Source: an uncultured Rothia sp. | Lineage (GTDB): Bacteria; Actinomycetota; Actinomycetes; Actinomycetales; Micrococcaceae | Direction: 5' to 3' | Assembly: GCA_946222285.1 (NCBI GenBank) | Contig: CAMIIP010000002.1 | Span: 124,001-188,000, forward strand | DNA: 64,000 nucleotides | Shown: piece by piece, positions 29,461 through 39,431 of the stretch | Layout of the letters: each line of letters starts with the position of its first letter | Numbering within the stretch: the first letter of the stretch is position 1 | Translations under genes and position numbers: made by a program | The notes under the pieces: generated by a model | What the model was told of the DNA's origin: nothing | Databases searched by the model: none | Seen by the model: only the letters and a program-made list of their open reading frames with translations

Positions 29461-30312
29461 ATGCGTTTGACGGTTATTGGGTGCTCGGGATCCTTTCCCT
29501 CGCCCACCTCACCAGCTTCGTGTTATATGCTCGAAGCCACCGACTTCTCCGGTCGTATCTGGAGAATTCTGGTAGATATGGGAAACGGTGCGCTGGGAAA
29601 CCTTCAGCGCCATGTGAATCTAGCTGAGATCGACGCGATCCTGATTTCCCACCTACACCCCGATCACTGCATTGATCTCTCCGGTGTTCATGTGGCGGTC
29701 AAATGGGACCCACGAGGCTGGACAAAAGGTCCGATTCCTCTCTACGGTCCCTCCGATATTCACCAGTACCTGCTCAACACCCACGGTTTAACCATGGAAA
29801 CCGGCATGCATACCGAATTTGATTTTCATACCTGGGTACCTCGCCAAGCCGTAAAAATTGGTCCTTTCACGGTAACTCCCTTCGAAGTCGTTCACCCGGT
29901 TAAAGATCCTTATGCCCTTCGTATTGAGTGCGACTCGGAGGCTGGACGCACGGTACTGACCTACTCAGGAGACACCGACTCCTGCGAGGGTCTTGTAGAA
30001 GCGGCACATCGTGCTGATCTTTTTCTCTGCGAAGCCGCTTACCAGGAAGGTCGAGATGATCACCTGCGCGGTATTCATCTCTCGGGTAAGCGTGCCGGTC
30101 AAGCAGCACGCGATGCAAAGGTACGCAATCTACTCCTGACCCACCTGCCGATTTGGAATAATCCGGCAGATATCCGCGCCGAAGCTCAGGAAGTTTTTGA
30201 CGGCGGAATTGGCATAGCAGAACCGAGCGCCACCTACCGGGTTCACCCTGCCCCCCAAGAAACTCCTGTGCAGACTACAACTTTGCAGGTCATTACCCAA
30301 AAACTTCCCTAG
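29461..30312 (+). CDS. MBL-fold hydrolase (RNase Z/phosphodiesterase-like)
   Basis: A metallo-beta-lactamase fold hydrolase of 283 residues. The metal motif is HLHPDH in ILISHLHPDHCIDL; further ligands appear in YSGDTDSCEGL and in LLLTHLP. Homologues at this locus in mycobacteria act on cyclic nucleotides or RNA, but the substrate cannot be read here. It is three bases downstream of murI and upstream of rph, which hints at an RNA-related job. Confidence 0.88.
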   Translation: MRLTVIGCSGSFPSPTSPASCYMLEATDFSGRIWRILVDMGNGALGNLQRHVNLAEIDAILISHLHPDHCIDLSGVHVAVKWDPRGWTKGPIPLYGPSDIHQYLLNTHGLTMETGMHTEFDFHTWVPRQAVKIGPFTVTPFEVVHPVKDPYALRIECDSEAGRTVLTYSGDTDSCEGLVEAAHRADLFLCEAAYQEGRDDHLRGIHLSGKRAGQAARDAKVRNLLLTHLPIWNNPADIRAEAQEVFDGGIGIAEPSATYRVHPAPQETPVQTTTLQVITQKLP

Positions 30313-30351
30313 CCAGCGTAAGCTTTCATTGTTACCGAGGAGAAAAATATC

Positions 30352-31101
30352 ATGTCTGAGTCAACAACTGCGGTTCGAGCTGATGGTCGTGCCGTCAATG
30401 ACCTTCGTCCCATCAGCTTTACTCGTGGATGGTCACAAAATGCTGAAGGTTCCGCTCTGATTGAATTTGGTAACACCCGAGTTCTCTGTACCGCTTCTTT
30501 TACTCAGGGAGTACCCCGCTGGCTCAAGGGAGAAGGCAAGGGCTGGGTTACCGCAGAATACGCTATGTTACCTCGTGCTACTAATAGCCGTTCTTCCCGC
30601 GAATCGGTCAAAGGCAAAATCGGTGGTCGTACCCACGAAATCTCCCGTCTCATCGGACGTTCGCTACGCGCCGTCATTGACACCAAAGCCCTCGGTGAAA
30701 ACACCATTGTGCTCGATTGCGATGTTCTGCAGGCGGACGGCGGAACCCGCACCGCCTCCATCACCGGTGCCTATGTGGCACTTGCCGAAGCTATCGCCTG
30801 GGCTAAAAAAGAGCGCATTCTATCGCAGAAAGCTCAGCCCTTGACCGGCTCTGTTTCTGCTGTTTCAGTGGGTATTATCGACGGTGTACCCATGCTTGAT
30901 CTTCCCTACGTTGAAGATGTGCGTGCAGAGACCGATATGAACGTCGTTGTCACCGGTAGCGGAAAGTTTGTTGAGGTGCAGGGCACCGCAGAAGGCGTGC
31001 CCTTTGACCGCGATGAGCTGAATGTTTTGCTTGATTTAGCGTTAGAAGGAACCAGCGAGCTTGCAAAAATTCAGAAGCAGGTTCTGGAAGGTACGCTATG
31101 A
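30352..31101 (+). CDS. rph: Ribonuclease PH
   Basis: A phosphorolytic 3'-to-5' exoribonuclease that trims tRNA 3' ends. The 249-residue protein begins with the conserved RADGRAVNDLRPI and has EYAMLPRATNSRSSRESVKG, whose arginines bind phosphate and RNA. It has its own good ribosome site (CGAGGAG) 40 bases after the MBL gene. The last codons overlap the start of rdgB. Confidence 0.96.
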   Translation: MSESTTAVRADGRAVNDLRPISFTRGWSQNAEGSALIEFGNTRVLCTASFTQGVPRWLKGEGKGWVTAEYAMLPRATNSRSSRESVKGKIGGRTHEISRLIGRSLRAVIDTKALGENTIVLDCDVLQADGGTRTASITGAYVALAEAIAWAKKERILSQKAQPLTGSVSAVSVGIIDGVPMLDLPYVEDVRAETDMNVVVTGSGKFVEVQGTAEGVPFDRDELNVLLDLALEGTSELAKIQKQVLEGTL

Positions 31102-31730
31102 CTCCCAAGATAGTTCTTGCCTCTCATAACCAAGGAAAGCTCCGTGAACTTCGTGAGATTTTGCGCGATCAGATTCCCGGGCTGAACGTTGATACCGAGG
31201 TGGTGGATGCGGCGAGCGTCAATGCCCCCGATGTGGTTGAAGACGGCGTGACTTTTGCCGAAAATTCTTTCAAGAAAGCTCGTGCGGTGGCAGAAGCTAC
31301 CGGTCTCATCGCAATTGCTGATGATTCTGGGTTAGCTGTTGATGTGTTGGGTGGGGCTCCCGGTATTTTCTCCGCCCGATGGGCTGGTCAGCATGGAAGC
31401 GACCGCGCTAACCTCAATCTTCTTCTAGCGCAATTGGCAGATATTGATGATGCCCACCGCGGTGCAAAGTTCTGTTGCGCTGCAACCATGGTAACCCCCA
31501 CCGGTCACGAGGCTATAGAGTATGGCGAACTTCCCGGAAGCTTACTGCATGAGCCGAGAGGCGAAGAGGGTTTCGGTTACGATCCTATCCTCGTGCCCGC
31601 TGATCTCACGGGGGAGTATAAGGGTAAAACATGTGCAGAACTTCCCCCCGAGGTTAAAAACTCTATGAGCCACCGCGCTCGCGCCTTCACCGCTCTTTTA
31701 CCCCACGTGCGTGAAGCGCTGAGTCAATAA
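31098..31730 (+). CDS. rdgB: XTP/dITP diphosphatase (RdgB/HAM1)
   Basis: Removes non-canonical purine nucleotides (XTP, ITP, dITP) from the pool. Signatures are LASHNQGKLRELREIL at the N terminus, the catalytic ADDSGLAVDVLGGAPGIFSARWAG and GEEGFGYDPIL. The ATG overlaps the rph stop by four bases (ATGA), so the genes are translationally coupled. Confidence 0.96.
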   Translation: MTPKIVLASHNQGKLRELREILRDQIPGLNVDTEVVDAASVNAPDVVEDGVTFAENSFKKARAVAEATGLIAIADDSGLAVDVLGGAPGIFSARWAGQHGSDRANLNLLLAQLADIDDAHRGAKFCCAATMVTPTGHEAIEYGELPGSLLHEPRGEEGFGYDPILVPADLTGEYKGKTCAELPPEVKNSMSHRARAFTALLPHVREALSQ

Positions 31731-31760
31731 ATTTCCTCTCACCCCTTTGGATACCCACGA

Positions 31761-32615
31761 ATGTACCTCGATAACGCTAATTTCTTGCCAGTGGTTGATG
31801 CTGTCATGCGGCAGGCAGGTCTCAATGTTGCGCGTGACCGTTGGGATATTCGTAAGAGCGGTTCTGCGCATTTTGTGATTAATATGGAGGGAAAGCTCAG
31901 CGTTCGCGTTGCGAAAACACCGGAAATCGGTGCTAAGGTTGCTCGCCGTACTGAGACACTCCGCATGCTTCCCCCACACCTTTCGTTTGCTACGCCCCGT
32001 CCCATCACCCGCACTATTACCCGCAACGGAATGACGGCGGTGGGCTTGAACTGGATTAAGGGGGAGCCGAAGAATCCCGGTCCAGCATCTCCTAAGGTGT
32101 TAGCGCATTTGCTGAAGGAACTCCATTCGATTGACTATGCGGGTATGGAGCCGTATCTTGATGATCCTCATGTTCACTGGGGCGGAATGGATTGGGTTAG
32201 TACACTTCAGGAAACCGTTGTTCCTAGACTTTTACGGAGCAATCAGTCTTACGCCCAAAAAATTATCGATAAGGTCCTGGGTTTGGAACCGGTGCAACCT
32301 CGCCTTATTCATAACGATTTGGCCGGTCATAACATTTTGTGGAATGGCGAGAAGCTAGTGGGCGTGATTGACTGGGATCATGCTTGCATCGCTGATCCCG
32401 CCTATGATTGGGCTTCTTTAGGTAACTGGTATGGTTGGGATTCGCTGGGGAAAGCACTAAATTTCGCAGAACTTGAGCGCGCTAAAATTCTCTCGCAGAT
32501 GCTGGCTTTAGAAGCCGTTGCTTATCCTCTTCAAAACGGCATGGGTGGGGCGATTGTGCGTTTGGCAGTGGAACGGGCAGATAACTGGCTACTGGACCAC
32601 CGCAACGATATTTAG
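31761..32615 (+). CDS. Aminoglycoside-phosphotransferase-like kinase
   Basis: A 284-residue protein with the APH/choline-kinase fold. The catalytic loop is HNDLAGHNILW and the metal-binding motif IDWDHAC, both intact, so it should be an active small-molecule kinase. It starts 30 bases after rdgB without a clear ribosome site. Nothing identifies the substrate, and a resistance role should not be assumed. Confidence 0.82.
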   Translation: MYLDNANFLPVVDAVMRQAGLNVARDRWDIRKSGSAHFVINMEGKLSVRVAKTPEIGAKVARRTETLRMLPPHLSFATPRPITRTITRNGMTAVGLNWIKGEPKNPGPASPKVLAHLLKELHSIDYAGMEPYLDDPHVHWGGMDWVSTLQETVVPRLLRSNQSYAQKIIDKVLGLEPVQPRLIHNDLAGHNILWNGEKLVGVIDWDHACIADPAYDWASLGNWYGWDSLGKALNFAELERAKILSQMLALEAVAYPLQNGMGGAIVRLAVERADNWLLDHRNDI

Positions 32616-32635
32616 GCTAGGCTAGGTGCAGCGGT

Positions 32636-33661
32636 TTAGGCTGGACTATTGAGCCCGAGCTGGGCACAAAAATTATCGACAACGAGCGCCACCGCAGGTA
32701 GCAGAGTATTGCGGTTATGGGACGGAGAAGCTACTGCTGTTAAAGCAGTAGCGATGAGTCGAGAGCGGTCTGCCACCTCGGGCGTTTGGCTCTGTTTTTC
32801 TTCGACGTTTGAGCTACTGTGCAGGGCAAATGACAGGGAATCTGTCAAGGTTTTCAGCGCTGATTCTACCGGAGCTAATCTTGCGCCTTTGCCAGGGGGC
32901 GTTTCGTCCCAGTGCCCAGATTGCTGCAGAACCTGCTGTAAAACCTGAATAACCTGATGTGCCGTACCCGGAATCTGTGGGGGAGCAGAGGTCTCTAGCC
33001 AGATTCGGGTGGTCTTTAGCGCCTCAGTGAGTAAATTCTTTTCGGCTTTGTTCTGCGAGGAAGTCTTCAGCGCCAATAGGTGGCGCATCACCAGCGCCAG
33101 GGTAATAGCGGACCAGACGGTATTGGGGTGAGAATGTGTGAGTGCGGTAGAACGAGCGGCGAGTACCGCAACGGTGGCCGCGTCCTCTACCGGCAGAAAA
33201 CCTAAGACCAGGGCTCGGACGAGCGGGGAAGCGGCGTCCAGCTCGGCATTAATGTTTTTCTCTAGCCTTTGCATCTCGGGCTCTGAAAGGGCCGCTAGGG
33301 TAGCCGAATCTGCGGCAACAGTAGCCGAGTACACCAGCTCATCGTCTAATTTTCGGTTAGGGGCAAAGGGCGCAGAATCGGCGCTGATTCCGTGCACCGA
33401 GCGAAGCATACGCAACTGAGCTAGCCAGAGGCAGGCGATCTCATCGGCAGAGATACCCTCATTGTTCCACTCTAAAACCTCATTAATACCATCGAGCTGG
33501 AAGACTGCGCTCCAAGCATCGGGGCAGAGACCTTCAGCACTCCGGTTTACTCTCTTTTCTCCAGTAGAGTCTTCGCAGACTAAAGCGGCAAAAACAGCTC
33601 TGACTGAAGAAACGAAATCAGGATTGCTGGGCTGGGGCGTTGGAAAAGAGGGGATGCTCAT
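32636..33661 (-). CDS. Divergent ADP-ribosylglycohydrolase-like protein, probably inactive
   Basis: A 341-residue protein without an obvious label. Parts of it recall ADP-ribosylglycohydrolases (ARH/DraG): EVLEWNNEGISADEIACLWLAQLR, LVRALVLGFLPVEDAA, and ALTHSHPN, each resembling the family's blocks in order. The metal-binding positions appear lost: the N-terminal GDALG block is replaced by VCEDSTG and the C-terminal D-S-D block by a SPSHNRNTL segment. It lies 20 bases from the convergent kinase gene and 35 bases from divergent sbcD. Function unknown; the similarity is from memory and moderate. Confidence 0.55.
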   Translation of the reverse strand: MSIPSFPTPQPSNPDFVSSVRAVFAALVCEDSTGEKRVNRSAEGLCPDAWSAVFQLDGINEVLEWNNEGISADEIACLWLAQLRMLRSVHGISADSAPFAPNRKLDDELVYSATVAADSATLAALSEPEMQRLEKNINAELDAASPLVRALVLGFLPVEDAATVAVLAARSTALTHSHPNTVWSAITLALVMRHLLALKTSSQNKAEKNLLTEALKTTRIWLETSAPPQIPGTAHQVIQVLQQVLQQSGHWDETPPGKGARLAPVESALKTLTDSLSFALHSSSNVEEKQSQTPEVADRSRLIATALTAVASPSHNRNTLLPAVALVVDNFCAQLGLNSPA

Positions 33662-33696
33662 GTTCCTATCATATCTTTATGGCATAGATTAGAACC

Positions 33697-34860
33697 ATGC
33701 GTATTTTGCACACCTCTGATTGGCATCTGGGTCGTTCCTTTCACGGAATTTCCCTGCACGATATATCCCTCGAATTTCTCAAAGAACTCATCGAAACGGT
33801 GAAAGAGCAAGAGATCGACGCAGTGTTGGTCAGCGGCGATATCTACGATCAGGCCCAACCCCGCACCGAAACTATTGGACTTCTCTCCTTTGTTCTGGAA
33901 GAACTCAGCGCTCTAGGATGCACGGTCATTCTCAGTAGCGGCAATCACGATTCGGCGATTCGCTTGGGCTTCGCCTCTCAACTACTGGCCCGCCAAAAGG
34001 TACATTTTCTCACGTCCGTAGAGCAGATAGACCAGCCGGTAGTGCTGGAAAAAGACGGCGTGCAGGTCACAGTTTTTGGGCTACCCTACTTGGAACCGCG
34101 TTCTACCGCGCGCCGCTTTGAGGTTGTTCCCAGCCACCGCGCCGTCCTTGCTTATGCCACGCAGAAAGCACGCACCCGCCTAGAAGAATTTCGCGAAGAA
34201 CAGTTTGACCCTGCCGCCAGCATTCTCATGGCACACTGCTTTGCCAGCGGCTCTCAGTCTTCTGAATCGGAGCGAGATTTAGCCGTAGGCGGTATCGAAA
34301 CCGTAGACTTTGAGGTCTTCCGCGACTTCTCCTACGTTGGTCTGGGACATCTTCACGGCAGGCAAAAACTCACCGATGCCATCCGCTACTCCGGCTCACC
34401 TCTGGCCTTTTCATTCTCTGAAGAAAACCATCGTAAGGGCGGATGGGTGTTAGAGATATCCGAAAAGGGCATTGAATCCGTAAACGAAATCATTTGGAAA
34501 ACCCACCTGGAGCTCAAAACTCTTCGTGGCAAAATCGATGATCTCTGCCAAAGCGAAGAATTTACTGCCTATGAGAGTTCCATCTGCAGAATTTACATCA
34601 CCGACGACGTGCGCCCCCTTGGCGCCCTGGAAAGACTCCGTGCCCGCTTTGCCACGGTGGCAGAACTCTATTTTGAACCAGAAAATCGCACGCAAGAACC
34701 TCGCCAATCCTATGCTCAGCGGGTCAGCCAAGATATGAGCATCCAGCAGGTCTGCGAAAACTTTTTTGAACATGTCCGCGGATCAGCGTTAGAAGAAGCA
34801 GAAGAGGAATATCTTGAATCGGTCTGCACCTCAGTTCAAGCTGAGGAGGTAAAGGCATGA
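33697..34860 (+). CDS. sbcD: Exonuclease SbcCD subunit D
   Basis: The Mre11-type nuclease of the SbcCD complex, which opens hairpins and trims DNA ends. Metallophosphatase motifs are in order: TSDWHLGR (I), SGDIYDQ (II), SSGNHD (III) and LGHLHGRQ (V). Length 387 residues. The stop overlaps the sbcC start by four bases (ATGA). Confidence 0.96.
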   Translation: MRILHTSDWHLGRSFHGISLHDISLEFLKELIETVKEQEIDAVLVSGDIYDQAQPRTETIGLLSFVLEELSALGCTVILSSGNHDSAIRLGFASQLLARQKVHFLTSVEQIDQPVVLEKDGVQVTVFGLPYLEPRSTARRFEVVPSHRAVLAYATQKARTRLEEFREEQFDPAASILMAHCFASGSQSSESERDLAVGGIETVDFEVFRDFSYVGLGHLHGRQKLTDAIRYSGSPLAFSFSEENHRKGGWVLEISEKGIESVNEIIWKTHLELKTLRGKIDDLCQSEEFTAYESSICRIYITDDVRPLGALERLRARFATVAELYFEPENRTQEPRQSYAQRVSQDMSIQQVCENFFEHVRGSALEEAEEEYLESVCTSVQAEEVKA

Positions 34861-37800
34861 GAATCCATCGGCTTAAACTCACCGCTTACGGCCCCTTTCC
34901 CGACTCCGTAAACATTGACTTCGAAGAACTCAACGACGCAGGCATCTTTCTGCTCAACGGACCCACCGGCTCCGGTAAATCTTCCATTCTGGATGCAATC
35001 TGTTTCGCTCTCTACGGAACCACTTCTCTCAACCGTCCAGATCTTAAAAGCCATTTTGCCGCAGAAGATATTGAACCGCGTGTCGAACTAGAATGTACGG
35101 TGGGCGGGTCTCACTTACGCATCGAGCGCTCACCCAAATGGTTGCGTCCTAAAAAACGGGGAACCGGCTACTTACTTGAGCACGCAAAAGTTTTAGTGGA
35201 ACGCGAAGACCCGATCAATCCCGGTCATTGGGAAACTAAGGCAGAACGTAACGACGAAGCCGGCGCATACATAGCGGATCTTATAGGGTTGACCCGCGAA
35301 CAGTTTACGCAGGTGATGCTTTTGCCACAGGGAGAATTTGCCCGTTTTCTCACCAGTAAATCGGCAGATCGAGAGGACCTCCTCAAAAGGCTTTTTCCAA
35401 CAATCTCCTTTGAAAAAGTACAAGAAGAGCTACAGATTCGCGCTCGTTGCAGCTATAAGAAAGCAGAACTTGCTCTGCGAGATGTGGAGCGGATTGAAGA
35501 TCGCGCTGAACAGAGCTTTTTGCGTTCTGCTCTAACTGAAGCTCGTGAGAATCTGAGTGCTTACCTCGAATTTCTGGACGACGATGCAGTTCGTACCAGC
35601 ATTAAAGAGCTACTGGAATCGCCCGAGGTTAGAGAAGCAAGCGAGGGAGAGCCGCAGGAATTAGAAGAAAAACTGGCATTGAGAGCTACCCATCTGAAGA
35701 ACGGTGTTTCTGCGGTAGCGCAGGCGCGGAAGCTATCCCAGAAATCAACCCAACAGATAAGCGAGGCGGTTCGCGAGATAGTTGAGTTGGGCGATCATTG
35801 GAGGCTCTATCAGAAACTGTCTGCCCAATTCGAGCAGATTCTTGAACAGCAACCTGAGCACCGTGACCGTAAAAACAGGCTGGCTCAGGCTCAGTCGGCC
35901 CTGCGTGTGCTTCCTCTACTCAAGGCTGCTCGAAGCGCTGAACATAAGAAAAATAGTGCTCAGAAAGAGCTAGATCAGGTGTGGGATCATCTCAGAGATC
36001 AGGGCACCAGCAATCTTTGGCTAGCCTTGAGCGAAAATATCGCTTTGCAAGAGAGCATTAGCAGGCTGGGCACAGAAACTTTCACCTCACTGACCGAACA
36101 GAGCACTCACGAACTGCTCGAATCGCTTCAGGAAAAGATAACTCTCACCCGGGAACTGCTTAACCGTGAAAGCACCGCTCACCGGTTAGAACTGAGTATT
36201 ACTACTCATGCCGCGTCCCTCAAGGAACACCGCTCAACCTCAGCACAGCTAGAAGATGAAGTTTCAAGGACCCAGCTGAAAATAGAAGAAACCCAGAAGA
36301 TACTGAACGAACGCGCACACGCTGAGGTAGAACTAGCAGAGTTTTTGAGCGAATTTCAGCAGGCGCAGGAGACTGTGCGGTTATCGAATCAGCGAGAAGA
36401 ACAAGATCAGCGCAGAGAAAAAGCTGCCCAAATAGCCCATGAGGCTGAACATCAGCGGAAGCAATTAGCCCAGAAGGCTGAAGATCTACAGGGCCAGCGT
36501 TATGCCCAGGCGGCTCAGATACTGGCTCAAAACCTCAAGGAAGACTCGCCCTGTCCCGTCTGCGGCTCGGCACAACACCCTAGCCCCGCCGTCCTCACTC
36601 ACGCCACGGGCCTGGTTGAAGAAGCCGATATCGAAGAAGCCCGGCAACAGCGAAATCAAGCCGAACAGTTCGCTCGCATCTCTCAACAAACACTCGCTGC
36701 CGAACAAGAAAAGCTCAAAGCTCTCGATTCCGCCGGTGCTCTTGAACCGGATCTTGCCCACAAAAAATTTGCTATGGCGCAGCAAGAGAAAAATAAGTTG
36801 CAGGGCAGAACCAAAGAACTTCATGCCGCACAAGAACTAGCAAAGAAACTGCAAGAAACACGCGAGAACAACGAGAAAAAACAGCAAGAGGCGCAGATCA
36901 AGCTGGCTAGATTAGAATCTGAAATTCAGGTACTCAGCAATCAGCGAGATGAACACTTGAGCACTTTGGAAGGTTACCGCACCAACCTTAGCCTTGAACA
37001 GACCGAGCAAGAACAACTCAAACTCAGCTCTGCACTCACAGATTTCATGAATCAGGGTAGAGAACTGTTACGAGCAGAAGAAACCTACCGCGAACAGGAA
37101 CAACTAGCCCAAGATGCTCTGAAAGAATCTTCGTTTGAAAACGCTGAAGAGGTTCGAGCACTCGCTGTGGAGAAATCCCAACTGCAGAAGTTAGAAGACT
37201 CAATTTTTCAGTTTGAACGAGATCTTAACAGGCTTCAAACGCGTCTGGAAGAGCCCGCCATGAAAAATATTCGCCAGAAAATTGCAGCACAGCAGAGCCC
37301 TCCTGACGAAGAAGAAATTCAAGACCTTGCAGCCCGCCAAAAACTCGCCCAGGCACGCGATGAACAACTTCTACGCTGGGAAACCCAGCTCTCACGAGCC
37401 GCCACGGATTACGATGATCTGATCGAAGACCATACCCAGCTTACCCAGCGCAACGAAAAACTCCTTAACACCGCCAGAATGCACCGCCGCATGGCAGAGA
37501 TTGCAGCGGGCAACTCGGTAGATAACAGACTGGCGATGTCTCTGACCACCTTTGTCCTCGCATCTCAACTAGAAGAAGTCACCCAATCGGCAACACTTCA
37601 TCTGGAAACTATGACGCACGGACGCTACCGCCTGCACTATACAGATGAAAAGCAGGGCAGAGGAAAATCAGGGCTTGAAATTGCCATCTTCGATACCTGG
37701 CATGCCAAAACACGAGTTCCTGCTACCCTCTCGGGCGGTGAAACTTTCATGGCATCACTAGCATTGGCATTGGGACTGGCGGATGTAGTACAACAGCGCA

Positions 37801-38021
37801 ACGGAGGTATCGAAATTGATACGCTATTTGTAGACGAAGGATTCGGTACGCTCGATGAATCGACTCTGGAAGAAGTGATGGGAACCCTCGATAGCCTGCG
37901 CGAAGGGGGCCGAGTTATCGGGCTCATCTCACACGTTGCTGAAATGAAAAACCGCATTCCACTCCACATCACCTTGCATACCTCACCGGAAGGATCAACG
38001 ATTGCCGCACCCCAACGCTGA
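34857..38021 (+). CDS. sbcC: Exonuclease SbcCD subunit C
   Basis: The Rad50-type ATPase of SbcCD, 1054 residues. The Walker A is NGPTGSGKSS near residue 40, the zinc-hook CPVC lies near residue 565 between two very long glutamine- and glutamate-rich coiled coils, and the C-terminal lobe has the signature LSGGETFMASLALALG and Walker B FVDEGFGTLDE. Translationally coupled to sbcD. Confidence 0.96.
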   Translation: MRIHRLKLTAYGPFPDSVNIDFEELNDAGIFLLNGPTGSGKSSILDAICFALYGTTSLNRPDLKSHFAAEDIEPRVELECTVGGSHLRIERSPKWLRPKKRGTGYLLEHAKVLVEREDPINPGHWETKAERNDEAGAYIADLIGLTREQFTQVMLLPQGEFARFLTSKSADREDLLKRLFPTISFEKVQEELQIRARCSYKKAELALRDVERIEDRAEQSFLRSALTEARENLSAYLEFLDDDAVRTSIKELLESPEVREASEGEPQELEEKLALRATHLKNGVSAVAQARKLSQKSTQQISEAVREIVELGDHWRLYQKLSAQFEQILEQQPEHRDRKNRLAQAQSALRVLPLLKAARSAEHKKNSAQKELDQVWDHLRDQGTSNLWLALSENIALQESISRLGTETFTSLTEQSTHELLESLQEKITLTRELLNRESTAHRLELSITTHAASLKEHRSTSAQLEDEVSRTQLKIEETQKILNERAHAEVELAEFLSEFQQAQETVRLSNQREEQDQRREKAAQIAHEAEHQRKQLAQKAEDLQGQRYAQAAQILAQNLKEDSPCPVCGSAQHPSPAVLTHATGLVEEADIEEARQQRNQAEQFARISQQTLAAEQEKLKALDSAGALEPDLAHKKFAMAQQEKNKLQGRTKELHAAQELAKKLQETRENNEKKQQEAQIKLARLESEIQVLSNQRDEHLSTLEGYRTNLSLEQTEQEQLKLSSALTDFMNQGRELLRAEETYREQEQLAQDALKESSFENAEEVRALAVEKSQLQKLEDSIFQFERDLNRLQTRLEEPAMKNIRQKIAAQQSPPDEEEIQDLAARQKLAQARDEQLLRWETQLSRAATDYDDLIEDHTQLTQRNEKLLNTARMHRRMAEIAAGNSVDNRLAMSLTTFVLASQLEEVTQSATLHLETMTHGRYRLHYTDEKQGRGKSGLEIAIFDTWHAKTRVPATLSGGETFMASLALALGLADVVQQRNGGIEIDTLFVDEGFGTLDESTLEEVMGTLDSLREGGRVIGLISHVAEMKNRIPLHITLHTSPEGSTIAAPQR

Positions 38022-39363
38022 AACCACAGATACTTCCGCAAAAAATCAGCAGATACACCCAAAGAACGTGTTTCTCAAAGAATCAGTCGGTAATTTTCGT
38101 CAATATATCAGACATACCTACCATTCCCTCGACCGGCAGATTCTTGTTTTTTCCATAGTGATGCGTTTACCGCCGTTTATGATTGCGCTCGCTACGCTGT
38201 TGCTTATGGCTCACCAAACCGGTGAGGTGACTCTGGGAGCCTACGCCGCGGGAATCGTTGCGCTCAGTACCGCCTCAAACCATCGTAGCTATCGCTGGCT
38301 AGCTCAACGCATGGGCTACCGACTTGTACTCCTTATTGCGACGACGCTCAATATTCCTGCCGTTGCTTTCCTGATGATTCAGGCTCAGCAGTTTAAAGTC
38401 TCGGGTACCACTGGTTCTATCGCCGGTTTGCTTCTTAGCTCCCTTGTGGCAGGTTTGACGACGGCGCCGCTGGGCTCAATTATGAGGCTATTCTGGGGGC
38501 GGCAATTTATAGAAAAAGATCAACGGGGTAGCCTTATCTTTTCATCGGCTCTGGAATCAATTCTCGATGTGATTGCTCTGCCTGCAGCGGCCGCGATTGT
38601 GGGTATGGTCTCTATTCTGGGCGGTATCCAATCATCGCTCTTCGCCGTTATCGTTATCAATGTTTTGGGCATAATGTTTATGACGTGGAAGCCAACCGCT
38701 CTTGAACCAATACACAAGGGTCTTTCTGATACTGAGCTGCCTTCGAGCGAAACTCCTACTAATACTCAGCAATTCGGTTGGTTTCCTATGCTAGGTGCTT
38801 CATTTTTAGGAATAGCTATCGGAGCTACTCAATCATCCCTAGTTATTCGTGCTGTTCAAACGGAAACTCTCGAAACGGTCGGAATGTATTTGGGTTTTAT
38901 GGGAGCTGCCGGAGCATTAACCTGTTTAGCTCTGGTTGTTTTCTTCAATCGATTTACTAGCTGGGAGGGGTGGTTACTCATAAGTTTTTGCCTGGTGATG
39001 TCTTCGCTGACGCTTTCCTTGCCCCGATCTTCACTAGGAATGGTGGTGGCACTCACCTTTTTTGGGTGTGCAATAGGCGCTGGTCTCATGTGCATGGATA
39101 CCCTGGTGACTCGTCTTTCTGCCCAGGGCAATGTGGTGTTGGCACATTCTAGTACGCAATCTTCTTACATTGGTGGGCTTGCTCTGGGGTATGTATGGGC
39201 TGCCTTGCTTAATACATTAACCGGTCAGTCAGCAGCTTTACTTGTTCCTTTGGTCGCTGCTACTTTTTTCTTTGGAATCGGACATCTCTTTGGTCATCTA
39301 TGGCGTAAGCGATATGAGGAACGATTACGCATTTTAAAACTTGATGAGAAGTCTCTGCGATAA
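38002..39363 (+). CDS. MFS-type membrane transporter
   Basis: A 453-residue protein with about twelve hydrophobic helices after a 45-residue hydrophilic N terminus. The pattern and length fit a major facilitator permease, but no subfamily motif is clear. The TTG start at 38002 overlaps sbcC by 20 bases and has GGAAGG eight bases upstream; a GTG at 38068 is the alternative. Likely read through from sbcCD. Confidence 0.75.
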   Translation: MPHPNAETTDTSAKNQQIHPKNVFLKESVGNFRQYIRHTYHSLDRQILVFSIVMRLPPFMIALATLLLMAHQTGEVTLGAYAAGIVALSTASNHRSYRWLAQRMGYRLVLLIATTLNIPAVAFLMIQAQQFKVSGTTGSIAGLLLSSLVAGLTTAPLGSIMRLFWGRQFIEKDQRGSLIFSSALESILDVIALPAAAAIVGMVSILGGIQSSLFAVIVINVLGIMFMTWKPTALEPIHKGLSDTELPSSETPTNTQQFGWFPMLGASFLGIAIGATQSSLVIRAVQTETLETVGMYLGFMGAAGALTCLALVVFFNRFTSWEGWLLISFCLVMSSLTLSLPRSSLGMVVALTFFGCAIGAGLMCMDTLVTRLSAQGNVVLAHSSTQSSYIGGLALGYVWAALLNTLTGQSAALLVPLVAATFFFGIGHLFGHLWRKRYEERLRILKLDEKSLR

Positions 39364-39365
39364 AA

Positions 39366-39412
39366 CTCAGGGCAGGGGAAATCACCCATAGGGTTCTTTC
39401 CTCTGCCCTGAG
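39366..39412. terminator. Bidirectional terminator
   Basis: A 14-bp stem with one mismatch (39366-39379 and 39399-39412), GC-rich, lies in the 68-base gap between the convergent permease and MBL genes. Confidence 0.8.
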
Positions 39413-39431
39413 CCATAACTACTGAAGATGG

